Below, piece by piece: positions 31,788 to 44,032 of a stretch of DNA of 64,000 nt. The first letter of the stretch is position 1. Each line of letters opens with the position of its first letter. The DNA is taken from the NCBI GenBank assembly GCA_947095535.1, contig OX352772.1, forward strand, positions 98,390,934 through 98,454,933, read 5' to 3'. Position numbers and translations under genes: made by a program. The notes under the pieces were generated by a model. The model worked only from the letters and a program-made list of their open reading frames with translations. It had not been told where the DNA came from and did not search any database. Source of the DNA: Poecilobothrus nobilitatus (Eukaryota > Arthropoda > Insecta > Diptera > Dolichopodidae).

Positions 31788-34700
31788 TGTTTCGGGGAAA
31801 ATTTCTAAAACTGTTTTGGTCAGCATTATCCAAGGAAATGTTAAGACTATCTGTAACTGTAATAAAATATTTATTCATTATGTTACAATTGCTTGTCGCA
31901 TCCTGAAAGAATCAGGATGGTTTTCAGGAATCCTGTTGGTTTTGAATTTAATCACAGTTATTTGGCCATTCGAATTGGTTGGCTCTTTATTGAATATTAT
32001 TTTTTATATACACTCCATAAGTTCTTCGGATTTCCTGGATCAGTTATCAAATCCGAGTAATATTTAGCTGTGACCTCGAAAATTTCTTTTTTTGCTACAT
32101 TCTTGTATTTTACAAACAGACTCTTAACATTCTGGTCATTGGAGAATTTTCTTTTATATGAGTATAAGTTATTCCAAAAAAAATTTTTTGATAAATTACT
32201 ATAATCCAATACTGTTTTTACGCTTTCACCAATTGTTTTAGTAAGATTTAAACTAGCACTTATGAAAAATTGTTGATGAACTGATACTGGACTGTCTAGA
32301 AGATGAAAATAATATTTGCATTTGAACATATCTGTAATAAAGTGGTCTATTATCATTTTTGTTGCCTTTCTTGTCACGTATTCTAAAAAAGTCTTGTTAT
32401 AAATAAGATAGCCATTGGACATCAACATATTGGAGTAATCTTGCACATATTTATTATTTACATCAAGATGGTTAATGTTCAAGTCACCTAAAATAAAAGA
32501 ATTTTTATGATTCAAGATAATTGCATCGACCTTTCTAATAAAATCTTCTATTTTTGTGTGATGAGATCTATAAAAAGCAATAATATTTATACTGTATGTT
32601 ATTAGTTTCATTACCAAGATATTAGATAAAACTGTACTCTTATTCGTAAAAAGATTTTTTTTTTTTTTACGAGGGTTGGTGGAAAACTCGAAAGTCACCA
32701 AGAGGAACCGCACGTGCTTCCTCAGGGTAGTGTTGCACTTTAACCAACCAAAATCACCCCCCTTTTAAAACCAAACTTTAGGATGGAACCTTTAATACAA
32801 ATGTACAGTTTGGTTTTGGTGATAGGGATGTGGGAAGGATAATTGGGGAAATTGGAATTGGGAAATTTGGATTATGCGGGATAGGTAGGAAAAGTTGGAT
32901 GGACATTTTGAAGAAAGATGTTAATGTTTTTCTTAAACTTAAGTAAATCGTACATATATGAATTACCAACTTTAGGGAACACATGCGATGGTATATGGGT
33001 CCACAAACGGGACGTGCGCATGACAAACGAATTTTCATAGGCTGTATTTCGCCATCTTGATAACTCAACATTGTAGGGATGACCATCTGTTGCCCTCCTT
33101 GTTTCTCGTTGGAAAACTTTGAGTGGAGGCATTAATTGTTTTATTTCTTTGCAATAAGTGTTAATCCCTACGAGATACCTATAAAACAAGGTCAGTGACC
33201 CAACTGTGCGCCGGTGGCTGAGTGGAGTGAGCATTGAAGTTACACTGGGGTCGTTTGTCAAACGAATAGCTCTGTTTTGCACATTATCTAAATAACCCAG
33301 TGCTGTTTGAGGCCCAGCGTCCCAAATGTGTGCATTATGTTCCACTTTCAGCCTAATGTACGGTTTATTGATATTGAGAAGATCAGATGCGGAAAAGAAA
33401 GTTTTGCAGTGATAAAAAAACCCAAACATTTAGCTGCATCCTCAGCTATACCAAAAATGTAATTTCACCAAGTCAATTTCTGGTTTAACCCAATGCCCAG
33501 CATGTTTAAATCCGTTGAATGCTGCAAGACTTCTCCCTGAAATAGTAGGTTAGGAACAGTAGTGGCAATTTTCCGCGATATCAGACAGCATTGTGTGTTT
33601 TTGGTATTGAACTCAACTCTGTTGACTTCACCCCATTTTTGAATTTTTGCTAAATTGTTATTTAGCTCACTAATAGTGAAATTTTTCGCTGTTGTTTTGA
33701 ATTTGTCAGATGAATATCCATCCACCAGTACACGAATCGTGCGATTCGAAAGGAAATCTACAATCCATTTTAGAAATACTCTACCTAGACCTAATGCTTT
33801 GCATTTTGCCAATAAAACATCGTGCCAAACTCGATCGAAAGCCTTAGAAATATCAAGAGCCACAACATCAGACTCACCAGATTGATGAAGGTTGATGCTT
33901 AGCTTCTCACAGATGTAAGTCATGAGATAACCGGTTGAACGACGGGCTCTGAACTCGTATTGACGATCATGAATAAACCTTTGTGGTCCTGGTATTTCAG
34001 AAGCTTTTTTTCACTATTTTCTCCATTACCTTGGAGAGGTCCGCAGTTATAGCAATAGGGCCGTAGTTGAAGGGATCGCTTTTATTACCTTTTTTGGGAA
34101 TTGGTAAAACATGTGCAACCTTCCATTGGGACGGATGAATACGCGAAGTGAAGGAGAGATAGAAAAGGTTGCGTAAAGGTTGTGAAATAGTGGAGTAGAT
34201 ATTATTAAGCACTATGGTGGTTATACCATCTGGATCGGCTGACTTATTTGTATCAAGATTTTTTAAAATTTTCATCACCGCCTGCGTCCTAAAGTAAATT
34301 TTACTGAAGGAACAGCCAGCTCCTGGAACAGAAGGTGGCACCTGAGCTGACTGTCACAGTGTTGAATTGAAAGCGAACTGCTTGCCAAACAAGTTCGCCG
34401 TCTCTTTAGAATCTGATACGGTTCTGTTATTATTATCAATAAGTGGGGAATGGAAGACCCTCTAACGTCTTCCTTTAGACTTTTGGCAAATGAATAAAAA
34501 GATTTGCTATTCTTTGGCATGTGCATAATTTTACGTTTCAACTTTTGGTTGAACAAGAATTTTTGCTTATTGATAACTCTCTTGCATCTGTTTCTCACCA
34601 CTATATAGTTGGCCCTGCGATCCTCCGACCTATTGTTTTGGTACTGTTTAAAAGCCTCCTCTTTTCTAGAAATGGCTTCTTTGCAAATACGATTAAACCA

Positions 34701-36217
34701 AGATTTGGGACTCCTCTTAACAGATTTCATGAAATGAGGGATGAATAACCTCATTCCAAATAAAATAGTTTCACTAATCGCATTTGCAGCAAAGTTAACA
34801 TTTCTGTTGCGGAAGCAGAATGAAAACTCAAAAGCCCTAAATAAGTTGTTAAGGCCCTCCCAGTCAGCATGGCTGTAATGCCAAACTAATTTTTTGGGAG
34901 GAGACCTCTGGTTGGAGATTGGGCTTACTCGGAAACTTGTGTTAACCAAACAATGGCGGAATTACCCAGGGGGCAACCAACTGAAACCACATATTTTTCA
35001 GGGTGTGTGGTGAGAAACAGATCCAAGAGGTGACTTCATGATCAGCACGGTCCGGGATCCTAGTAGGATTTTGGACAAGTTGAGAAAGGTGGAACAGTGT
35101 GGGGAATAATTCAACTTGTTTTCCAATTGAGTTTTGACTCGGGGAGATATTGCTAGAAAAATGAAGCCAGTTCTTGTTAGGAATGTTGAAATCTCCCGCC
35201 AGAACAATTTCAGTTTCTGGAGATGTGTCCAAAATTTCATTGATCTGGTTCGATAGATTTTCTTAGCAGTTTCTTGTTCATTTGAGTTGGGAGATCTGTA
35301 TAGGAAATAAAAATGTATGACATGCTTTTCAACGAGAATTTTGACCCAAATGTTATGAAAGGTTAGGCTAGAACATTTATATTTTGGAAGTGTGTTGAAA
35401 GCGATGTCATTTTTTATGTAGACAGCGATACCTCTTTTGGGTACGAAGTGTGAAATAAGTGAGTAGCCGGTAACATTAAAGTTATCATTGTGGTTACTGA
35501 CTTGTGTTTCACATAGGGCTAAGATTGCTGGTTTAATTGAACTAAGGTGGCAATCGACGGCATGAAAATTGGTTTGCAACCCGCGTATGTTACAGAAATT
35601 AACATTAAAATTGGTAATTTTGATGGAAAAAATTAATATAAAAGAAAAGTTAAGATAATAAATAATAATATTAAAATTGAAATGTAGTTTAATATTAAAA
35701 TCAAAAGCAAAATTAAAATGAAATCAGAGTTGAAATTGTAATCAAAATCAAAATTAGACTTAAAATCAATTTTAAAATTAACCAAGATCAAAATCTGACT
35801 TAAGATAAATGAAAGTATGTAAATTAAGATTAAAGTAAAAATTAAAATTAACAATAATTAAAATTTATTCAAAATTAAAATCAAAATTAAAAGTGCACGA
35901 TTTAAATAACCCGAACTTGACAACATGTTAAAATAAATTACTATCAATGTCAATATCAATACTTTATATCAACATTAATACTTTTAAATATTTTGCCTTG
36001 AGTGAGCAAATGGTTTATAACTACTAATATACTCTTTAATAAATATTGCAACACCACCATAACTTGTCGCTCTGTTACAAAAATAAGGGACAAAACCAGG
36101 TAAGTTAAAATATTTATTTTCTTGTTTATTTAGCCAAATTTCAGTAAGAACAACTATATACACGTCATATTTATCTGATTTGGTCAATGCTTATACTTCA
36201 TATAATTTATCACATAG
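31788..36217 (-). pseudogene. LINE B endonuclease, unit 1, split by LINE A3
   Basis: ORF2 N-terminal region of LINE B in two parts, 36217-36020 and 32654-31788, separated by LINE A3. Part one: YIVVLTEIWLNKQENKYF and SYGGVAIFIKEYISS. Part two: NIIAFYRSHHTKIEDFI, FILGDLNINHLDVNNK and DHFITDMFK. The catalytic SDHQ motif of the sister units reads SVHQ here. It then extends into the region before the RT (NLWSVYKK). The element's 5' end is lost: at 36218 sequence switches to a LINE A scrap. Confidence 0.8.
32655..36019 (-). mobile_element. LINE A3, nested in LINE B
   Basis: Family A copy, minus strand, 3.36 kb, with T-run (poly(A)) at 32655-32668 and 5' edge at TTATAAACC (36019). ORF fragments: EN 35579-34942 (ALCETQVSNHNDNF, LAGDFNIPNKNWLHFS), central domain 34949-34341 and RT 34341-33465. 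About 180 bases with RT motifs B and C are deleted at about 33703: the reading goes directly from GYSSDKFK to TTAKNFTISEL. C-terminus at 33429-32872. The low-complexity 5' UTR is at 35580-35900. The insertion point lies at AGATT/ACTACTAATATAC of LINE B. Confidence 0.85.
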
Positions 36218-36280
36218 ATTCGGGAGGAAATCTCCAATCCATTTTAGAAAGAGCTTACCTAGAACTAATGCTTTGCATTA
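36218..36280 (-). mobile_element. LINE A RT scrap fused to LINE B
   Basis: 63 bases reading ALVLGKLFLKWIGDFLPN on the minus strand, a family A RT motif, joined without a gap to the truncated 5' end of LINE B. Recurs at the same place in units 2 (about 41980) and 3 (about 48528). Confidence 0.7.
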
Positions 36281-36345
36281 AAATTATTTTACATTTACAT
36301 ATTGACCAGATGATAAAAATAAAAATAATATTTCAAGTAATAATA

Positions 36346-36462
36346 TTGAATTAAAATTATTTGTTTTTGGAATCATCATAATTCGGCGGCTTTTGTTTTT
36401 GAAATCAGCAAAATTCGGCGGCTGAATTATGGTGATTCCAAAAACAAATACTTTTAATTCAA
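36346..36462. repeat. Inverted repeat, 39-nt arms, unit 1
   Basis: Arms 36346-36384 and 36424-36462 are reverse complements with two mismatches; the 39-nt spacer contains GGCGGC-type words and GTTTTTGAAATCAGC. Lies just before the integrase C-terminal fragment. Confidence 0.9.
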
Positions 36463-36902
36463 GATTTTTTTTTTTTAGCCTTTTTCGAAATTTTATGTTA
36501 TTCGGCATTTCGGATTTTTCAGGATTTTTTTTTTTAGATTTTAATTTATTCGAAATTTTTTTCGCGGTATTTTTTCGTTTGGGATTTTTTGCAGTAAAGT
36601 GTCATACACTCTAAATCAATGTAAAGTTCATTTCGAAAAAGGTTATCAACCAAATTGGTCATCTGAAATATTTAAAATTGAAAAGATCAATAGTATTTAT
36701 CCTGTTATTTATCAATTGTCAGACTGTACTGGTACGCCAATTTGCGGAGCTTTTTATCAAGCTTAGCTTATACCTGCAAAATATCCAGATACTTAACTTA
36801 TAGAAAAAATTCTGAAAAAAATAAGGTAATTGAGTTTTCGTTAAATGACTAGTCTTTGATGACACACATAATACTTGGATAAATAAAAAAGACATTATTT
36901 AA
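36463..36902 (+). pseudogene. Polinton integrase C-terminus with chromodomain, unit 1
   Basis: C-terminal end of a Polinton-type integrase. Clear reading from 36632: FEKGYQPNWSSEIFKIEKIN, YQLSDCTGTPICGAFYQA, then stops; after a frame change WLVFDDTHNTWINKKDII to 36902. This is the SH3-like region followed by a chromodomain, which guides integration in the family. The catalytic core is missing; it occurs separately at 53344-54016. Stops at about 36767, 36800 and beyond make it a pseudogene. Units 2 and 3 share the main stops. Confidence 0.7.
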
Positions 36903-36989
36903 ATAATTGTAATATTATTAGTATTTATATATTATATTTTGAATTTATGGAAATCTTTAATAAATATAATAACATAATATCAAAATTGT

Positions 36990-37885
36990 AGATTTATTTG
37001 TTTTATTTTTTAATCTTCTTTTGCAGTCTTCTATATCCACATGGAAAGGACCTACCATCTTCATTAAATTTGGGTTTTTTTGATTTAGGATAATATGTTA
37101 TTTTTCGCGTACTGTAAGTACTTCATGTACTTTATTTCTACGAATATTGTCTGAAATTACATGTACATTTTTGTTTTCTGCAGCATTTAACAGTGCTCTT
37201 TAATTGTATCTAATTTAATTGTTTGCGAGGTCTGATAACTTAAACGATTTTCTTTTACTTTAAAAACAAGTTTTCTGATATTTATCTTTTGTTGACTACC
37301 CTTCGTATGCATAATTTTTAGGATCTCCACAGACAAAATCTTTGATGTAACTTCTCAATAACACTCTAATTCATCTGTCATTCCTCCTATAAATACCCCT
37401 AAAGGGGGATCATATTCGTCTTTTCACCATATATAAATGATAGAGTCTGAGTCATAATATAATACTCTATTATCAAGTTTCTCCAAATAACAGTAAAGAT
37501 TAAGAAGAGCTTGTGTTGTGTTGATAAGACAAGTTGTGTAAAAGTTCCTATACTAACGTTAACTGTTGGTAAAGAGTTTCAAAAACTTCATCTTTGTATT
37601 GCCAACTCACCACTATATTTGCTTCATTTGACATATCTCTATAGAAAGATTTGTTAACATTTTTTAAAGTTCAAACGGCTGGTTTAAAATTGTAGTTTGT
37701 TGTTGATTCGCTTTCTGTCCAAATTTGCCCCAAAGTGCATTTAAAATTATTTTAGTAAGAGATCTTAAACCAGGATTGGTGTTGACAAATTTTTTATTCT
37801 CAAGAAGTAATATTTTTGTTTTAATCGAAATTCATTACTAGCCTATTATTTTTAAGCCATTCATCAATTACAATTATTTTTAAGC
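36990..37885 (-). pseudogene. Polinton DNA polymerase B C-terminus, unit 1
   Basis: Minus-strand remnant of a protein-primed DNA polymerase C-terminus, convergent to the integrase piece. Motifs across frames: NPGLRSLTKIILNALWGKFG (about 37775-37715), RVLYYDSDSIIYIW (motif C with the Asp pair, about 37465), PPLGVFIGGMTDELECY and a basic C-terminus. Stops interrupt about every 30-60 residues. A different copy from the plus-strand polymerase at 18102-19560, as residues around motif C differ (YYDSDSIIYIW versus YYDTDSVIYVS). Confidence 0.7.
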
Positions 37886-37891
37886 CATTCA

Positions 37892-38282
37892 TCTGGCCTT
37901 TACGGATTACATCAGTAAAAGCATGGATGAAGGAAAATATACATGTTGCCTATTCATCGATTTAAGAAAAGCGTTTGATTGTGTCGACTTTAAGATGTTT
38001 CTAAGTAAGCTGCTGAATCTCAATTTCACAAATAGTCATATAAAATATTTTAAATCCTATTTGAGCAACCGCGTGCAACGCGTTCGAAGTGATAATAACC
38101 GAAGCAGCTGGTTTGCAATCAAAAAAGGTGTACCACAAGGATCCATCTTAGGCCCCGACATATTTAAATTATATATGGATGACTTAATAAGACTCCCGCT
38201 AAGAAGCTCCATACAGCTATACGCTGATGATGCTGTGATTTATTATACTTATATTTTCTTCTCGATTTGTTGGATAAAGATT
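37892..38282 (+). pseudogene. LINE B RT segment, inverted, unit 1
   Basis: 120 open codons of LINE B reverse transcriptase on the plus strand, opposite to the rest of LINE B. Motifs: CCLFIDLRKAFDCVDFKM (motif A), FAIKKGVPQGSILGPDIFKL (motif B) and IQLYADDAVIYYTY (motif C). It stops at the fusion with the inverted endonuclease part at about 38285, tail to tail. It keeps the catalytic Asp residues but lacks both RT ends. Confidence 0.85.
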
Positions 38283-38296
38283 TAAATTTGAAAAAA

Positions 38297-41200
38297 TGTT
38301 TCGGGGAAAATTTCTAAAACTGGTTTGGTCAGTATTATCCGAGGAAATGTTAAGACTTACTGTAACTGTGATAAAATATTCATTCATTATGTTACAAATG
38401 CTTATCGCATCCTGAAAGATGTTGGTTTTGAATTTAATCACAGTTATTTGACCATTCGAATTGGTTGACTCTTTATTGAATATTATTTTTTCCTGGATCT
38501 TTAGTTATCAAATACGACTAATATTTAGCTTTGGCCTCGAAAATTTGGTTTTTTACTATATTCCTGTATTTCACAAACAGGCTCTTAACATTCTCGTCAG
38601 TGAGGTATTTGCTTTTATATTTACAGAACGAGTCCCGGATTTTAATTACTTTAGAAATTTCAGTAATCATCCAGTCGTGTTTCCTCTTTAACCTGTTAGA
38701 TGGGAACTTAATGCACTAACAAAGTTATCAAAAGTTTGGTATGAGTATAAGTTATTCAAATAAAACTTTTGATAAATTACTATAATCCAATACTGATTTT
38801 ACGCTTTGTCCAATTGTTTTAGTAGGATTTAAACTAGCACTTATGAAAAAGTGTTGATGATCTGATAATGGACTGTCTAGAAAATTAAAATAATATTTGA
38901 ATTTAAACATAACTGTAATAAAATGGTCTATTATAGTTTTTATTGCCTTTCTTGTCACGTATTCTAAAGCAATCTGGTTATAAATAAGATAGCCATTGGA
39001 CATCAACATATTGGAGTAATCTTGCACATATTTATTGTTTACATCAAGATGGTTAATGTTGAAGTCACTTAAAATAAAAGAATTTTTATGATCCAAGGTA
39101 ATTGTATCAACCTTGCTTATAAAATCTTCCATTTTTGTGTGATGAGATCTATAAAAAACAATAATATTTATACTGTACGTTATTAGTTTCATTACCAAGA
39201 TATTAGATAAAACCGTACTCTTCTTCGTAAAGAGATTTTTTTTTTTTTACGAGGGTTGGTGGAAAACTCGAAAGTCACCAAGAGGAACTGCACGTACTTC
39301 CTCAGGGTAGTGTTGGACTTTAACCAACAAAAACCACCCCCCTTTTAAAACCAAACTTTAGGATGGAACCTTTAATACAAATGTACAGTTTGGTTTTGGT
39401 GATAGGGATGTGGGAAGGATAATTGGGGAAATTGGAATTGGGAAATTTGGATTATGCGGGATAGGTTGGAAAATTTGGATGGACATTTTGAAGAAAGATG
39501 TTAATGTTCTTCTTAAACTTAAGTAAATCGTACATATATGAATTACCAACTTTAGGGAACACATGCGATGGTATATAGGTCCACAAACGGGACGTGCGCA
39601 TGACAAACGAATTTTCATAGGCTGTATTTCGCCATCTTGATAACTCAACATTGTAGGGATGAACATCTGTTTCCCTCCTTGTTTCTCGTTGGAAAACTTT
39701 GAGTGGAGGCATTAATTGTTTTATTTCTTTGCAATAAGTGTTAATCCCTAAGAGATACCTATAAAACAAGGTCAGTGACCTAACTGTGCGATGGTGGCTG
39801 AGTGGAGTGAGCATTGAAGTTACACAGGGGTCATTTATCAAACGAATAGCTTTATTTTGCGCATTATCTAAATAACCCAGTGCTGTTTGAGGCCCTGCGC
39901 CCCAAATGTCTGCATTATACTCCATTTTCAGGCTAATGTACGTTTTATTGATATTGAGAAGATCAGATGCGGAAAAGAAAGTTTTGCAGTGATGAAAAAA
40001 ACGCAAGCATTTAGCAGCATCCTTAGCTATACCAAAAATGTGATTTGACCAAGTCAATTTCTGGTTTAACCCGATGCCCAGCATGTTTAAATCCGTTGAA
40101 TGCTGCAAGACTTCTCCCTGAAATAGTAGGTTAGGAACAGTAGTGGCAATTTTCCGCGAGATCAGACAGCATTGTGTTTTTTTTGGTATTGAACTCAACT
40201 CTGTTGACTTCACCCCATTTTTGAATTTTTTGCTAAATCGTTATTTAACTCACTAATAGTGAAATTTTTCGCTGTTGTTTTGAATTTGTTAGATGAATAT
40301 TCATCGATCAGTATACGAACCGTGCGATTCGAAAGGAAATCTCCAATCCATTTTAGAAATACTCTACCTAGACCTAATGCTTTGCATTTTACCAATTGAA
40401 CATCGTGCCGAACTCGAACAAAAGTTTTAGAAATATCAAGAGCCACAATATCAGACTCACCAGAATGATAAAGGTTGATGCTTAGCTTCTCACAAAGGTA
40501 AGTTATGAGATTACAGGTTGAACGACGGGCTCTGAACCCGTATTGACGATCATGAAGCAAACCTTTGTGGTTCTCGTATTTCAGAAGCTTTTGGTTCACT
40601 ATTTACTATTTTACGGTTCTGTTATTATTATCAATAAGTGATGGAAAGGAAGACCCTCTAACGTCTTCCTTTAGACTTTTGGCAAATGACCAAAAAGATT
40701 TGCTATTCTCTGCTTTAAAAAAGTAGTTAAGGCCCTCCCAGTTAGCATGGCTGTAACGCCAAACTAATTTTTTGGGAGAGGACCTCTGGTTGGAGATTGG
40801 GCTTACCCGGAAACTTGTGTCAGCCAAACACTGGTTGGAATTACCCAGGAGGCAACCAACTGAAACCACATATTTTGCAAGGTGTGTGGTGAGAAACAGA
40901 TCCAAGAGGTGACTTCATGATCAGCACGGTCCGGGATCCTAGTAGGATTTTGGACAAGTTGAGAAAAGTGGAACAGTGTGGAGAATAATTCAACTTGTTT
41001 TCCAATTGAGTTTTGACTCGGGGAGATATTGCTAGAAAAATGAAGCCAGTCCTTGTTAGGAATGTTGAAATCTCCCGCCAGAACAATTTCAGTTTCTGGA
41101 GATGTGTCCAAAATTTCATTGACCTGGTTCGATAGATTTTCATAGCAGTGTTGAAAGCGATGTCATTTTTTATATAGACAGCGATACCTCTTTTGGGTAC

Positions 41201-41979
41201 GAAGTGTGAAATAAGTGAGTAGCCGGTAACATTAAAGTTATCATTGTGGTTACTGACTTGTGTTTCACATAAGGCTAAGATTGCTGGTTTAATTGAACTA
41301 AGATGGCAATCGACGGCATGAAAATTCGTTTGCAACCCGCGTATGTTACAGAAATTAACATTAAAATTGATAATTTTGATGGAAAAAGTTAATATAAAAG
41401 AAAAGTTAAGATAATAAATAATAATATTAAAATTGAAATGTAGTTTAATATTAAAATCAAAAGCAAAATTAAAATGAAATCAGAGTTGAAATTGTAATCA
41501 AAATCAAAATTAGACTTAAAATCAATTTTAAAATTAACCAAGATCAAAATCTGACTTAAGATAAATGAAAGTATGTAAATTAAGATTAAAGTAAAAATTA
41601 AAATTAACAATAATTAAAATTTATTCAAAATTAAAATCAAAAGTAAAAGTGCGATTTAAACGATTTAAATAACCCGAACATGACAACACTTTAAAATAAA
41701 TTACTATCAATGTCAATATCAATACTTTATATCAACATTAATACTTTTCAATATTTTGCCTTGAGTGAGCAAATGGTTTATAACTACTAATATACTCTTT
41801 AATAAATATTGCAACACCACCATAACTTGTCGCTCTGTTACAAAAATAAGGGACAAAACCAGGTAAGTTAAAATATTTATTTTCTTCTTTATTTAGCCAA
41901 ATTTCAGTAAGAACAACTATATACACGTCATATTTATCTGATTTGGTCAATGCTTATACTTCATATAATTTATTACATA
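38297..41979 (-). pseudogene. LINE B endonuclease, unit 2, split by LINE A4
   Basis: Same two-part endonuclease remnant as in unit 1: 41979-41784 (VVLTEIWLNKEENKYFNL, GGVAIFIKEY) and 39235-38297 (ITYSINIIVFYRSHHTKMED, LSDFNINHLD, SPLSDHQHFF). The SDH motif is intact here. The 3' side ends at the tail-to-tail fusion with the unit 1 RT segment. Confidence 0.8.
39236..41783 (-). mobile_element. LINE A4, nested, internally deleted
   Basis: Family A copy, minus strand, at the same site as A3, with T-run 39236-39248. Besides the shared loss of RT motifs B and C (at about 40290) it has three private deletions: near 40610 (between NNNRTVK and the RT N-terminus), near 40712 and near 41148. ORF pieces: EN 41335-40803, RT N-terminus 40599-40210 and C-terminus 40213-39452. 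Confidence 0.85.
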
Positions 41980-42107
41980 GATTCGGGAGGAAATCTCCAA
42001 TCCATTTTAGAAAGAGCTTACCTAGAACTAATGCTTTGCATTAAAATTATTTTACATTTACATATTGACCAGATGATTAAAATAAAAATAATATTTCAAG
42101 TAATAAT

Positions 42108-42226
42108 CTTGAATTAAAATTATTTGTTTTTGGAATCACCATAATTCGGCGGCTTTTGTTTTTGAAATCAGCAAACTTCGGCGGCTGAATTATGGTGATT
42201 CCAAAAACAAATACTTTTAATTCAAG
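42108..42226. repeat. Inverted repeat, 40-nt arms, unit 2
   Basis: Arms 42108-42147 and 42187-42226 with a 39-nt spacer in the same orientation as unit 1. Confidence 0.9.
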
Positions 42227-42667
42227 ATTTTTTTTTTAGCCTTTTGTTTCGAAATTTTATGTTATTCGGCATTTCGGATTTTTCAGGATTTTTTTTTTAA
42301 AGATTTTAATTTATTCGAAATTTTTTTCACGGAATTTTTTCGTTTGGGATTTTTTTCAGTAAAGTGTAAGACACCCTAAATAAATGTAAAGGTTATTTCG
42401 AAAAAGGTTATCAACCAAATTGGTCATCTGAAATATTTAAAATTGAAAAGATCAATAGTATTTATCCTGTTATTTATCAATTGTCAGACTGTACTGGAAC
42501 GCCAATTTGCGGAGCTTTTTATCAAGCTTAGCTTACACCTGCAAAATATCCAGATACTTAACTTATAGAAAAAATTCTGAAAAAAATAAGGTAATTGAGT
42601 TTTCGTTAAATGACTAGTCTTTGATGACACACATAATACTTGGACAAATAATAAAGACATTATTTAA
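42227..42667 (+). pseudogene. Polinton integrase C-terminus, unit 2
   Basis: Same fragment as 36463-36902. The clear reading begins at about 42397 (FEKGYQPNWSSEIF, LSDCTGTPICGAFYQA) and carries the same stop after FYQA. Shows that it was already broken before amplification. Confidence 0.7.
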
Positions 42668-42759
42668 ATAATTGTAATGTTATTAGTATTTATATATTAT
42701 ATTTTGAATTTATGGAAATCTTTAATAAATATAACAACATAATATCAAAATTGTAGATT

Positions 42760-43630
42760 TATTTGTTTTATTTGTTAATCTTCTTTTGCAGTCTTTTATA
42801 TCCATATGGAAAGGACCTACCATCTTCATTAAACTTGGGTTTTTTTGATTTAGGATAATATGTTATTTTTCGCGTACTGTAAGTACTTCATGTACTTTAT
42901 TTCTACGAATATTGTCTGAAATTACATGTACATTTTTGTTTTCTGCAGCATTTAACAGTGCTCTTTAATTGTATCTAATTTAATTGTTTGCGAGGTCTGA
43001 TAACTTAAACGATTTTCTTTTACTTTAAAAACAAGTTTTCTGATATTTATCTTTTGTTGACTACCCTTCGTATGCATAATTTTTAGGATCTCCACAGACA
43101 AAATCTTTGATGTAACTTCTAGCTCAATAACACTCTAATTCATCTGTCATTCCTCCTATAAATACCCCTTTAGGGGGATCATATTCGTCTTTTCACGATA
43201 TATAAATGACAGAGTGCGAGTCATAATATAATACTCTATTATCAAGTTTCTCCAAATAACAGTAAAGATTAAGAAGAGCTTGTGTTGTGTTGATAAGACA
43301 AGTTGTGTAAAAGTTCCTATACTAACGTTAACTGTTGGTAAAGGGTTTCAAAACATCTTTGTATTGCCAACTCACCACTATATTTTCTTCATTTGACATA
43401 TCTCTATAGAAAGATTTGTTAACATTTTTTAAAATTCAAACGGCTGGTTTAAAATTGTAGTTTGTTGTTGATTCGCTTTCTGTCCAAATTTGCCCCAAAA
43501 TGCATTTAAAATTATTTTAGCAAGAGATCTTAAACCAGTATTGATGTTGACAAATTTTTTATTCTCAAGAAGTAATATTTTTGTCTTATCGAAATTCATT
43601 AGTAGCCTATTATTTTTAAGCCATTCATCT
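42760..43630 (-). pseudogene. Polinton DNA polymerase B C-terminus, unit 2
   Basis: Counterpart of 36990-37885 with motif C at about 43210 (the Asp-pair reading on the minus strand). Small indels separate it from unit 1, e.g. near 43120 and 43345. Confidence 0.7.
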
Positions 43631-43632
43631 AG

Positions 43633-44018
43633 CCTTAACGGATTACATCAGTAAAAGCATGGATGAAGGAAAATATACAGGTTGCCTATTCATCGATTTA
43701 AGAAAAGCGTTTGATTGTGTCGACTTTAAGATGTTTCTAAGTAAGCTGCTGAATCTCAATTTCACAAATAGTCATATAAAATATTTTAAATCCTATTTGA
43801 GCAACCGCGTGCAACGCGTTCGAAGTGATAATAACCGAAGCAGCTGGTTTGCAATCAAAAAAGGTGTACCACAAGGATCCATGTTAGGCCCCGACATATT
43901 TAAATTATATATGGATGACTTAGCACGACTCCCGCTAAGAAGCTCCATACAGCTATACGCTGATGATGCTGTGATTTATTATACTTATAATTTCTTCTCG
44001 ATTTGTAGGATAAAGATT
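43633..44018 (+). pseudogene. LINE B RT segment, inverted, unit 2
   Basis: 120 open codons, near-identical to 37892-38282 (CLFIDLRKAFDCVDF, KKGVPQGSMLGPDIFKL, LYADDAVIYYTY). Fused tail to tail with the unit 3 endonuclease part. Confidence 0.85.
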
Positions 44019-44032
44019 TAAATTTGAAAAAA

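Larger units (their letters stand above)
31788..38296. repeat. Array unit 1 (6.5 kb)
   Basis: First of three full tandem units. Anchor word TGTTTCGGGG at 31788, 38297, 44033 and 50555 (spacings 6509, 5736, 6522). Each unit reads: B endonuclease part (-), nested LINE A (-), B part (-), a 63-bp LINE A scrap, a hairpin, Polinton integrase C-terminus (+), Polinton polymerase C-terminus (-), B RT part (+). Confidence 0.9.
38297..44032. repeat. Array unit 2 (5.7 kb)
   Basis: Second tandem unit; same order as unit 1 but about 780 bases shorter because of deletions inside its LINE A copy. Flanked on both sides by the inverted B RT junction. Confidence 0.9.

Noticed and set aside
35633..35854. Minus-strand ORF of repeated Ile/Leu/Phe (also 41389-41610)
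   Set aside because: Translation of the AATTTTGATTTT-type 5' UTR of LINE A; low complexity, no start context.
36346..36462. MITE or transposon terminal inverted repeats
   Set aside because: Arms are only 39 nt around a 39-nt spacer, no target duplication seen, and the position is fixed within the amplified unit.
37892..39235. Twin-priming 5' inversion of LINE B
   Set aside because: The RT segment would have to lie on the 3' side of the inverted segment with a tail; here the parts face each other tail to tail.
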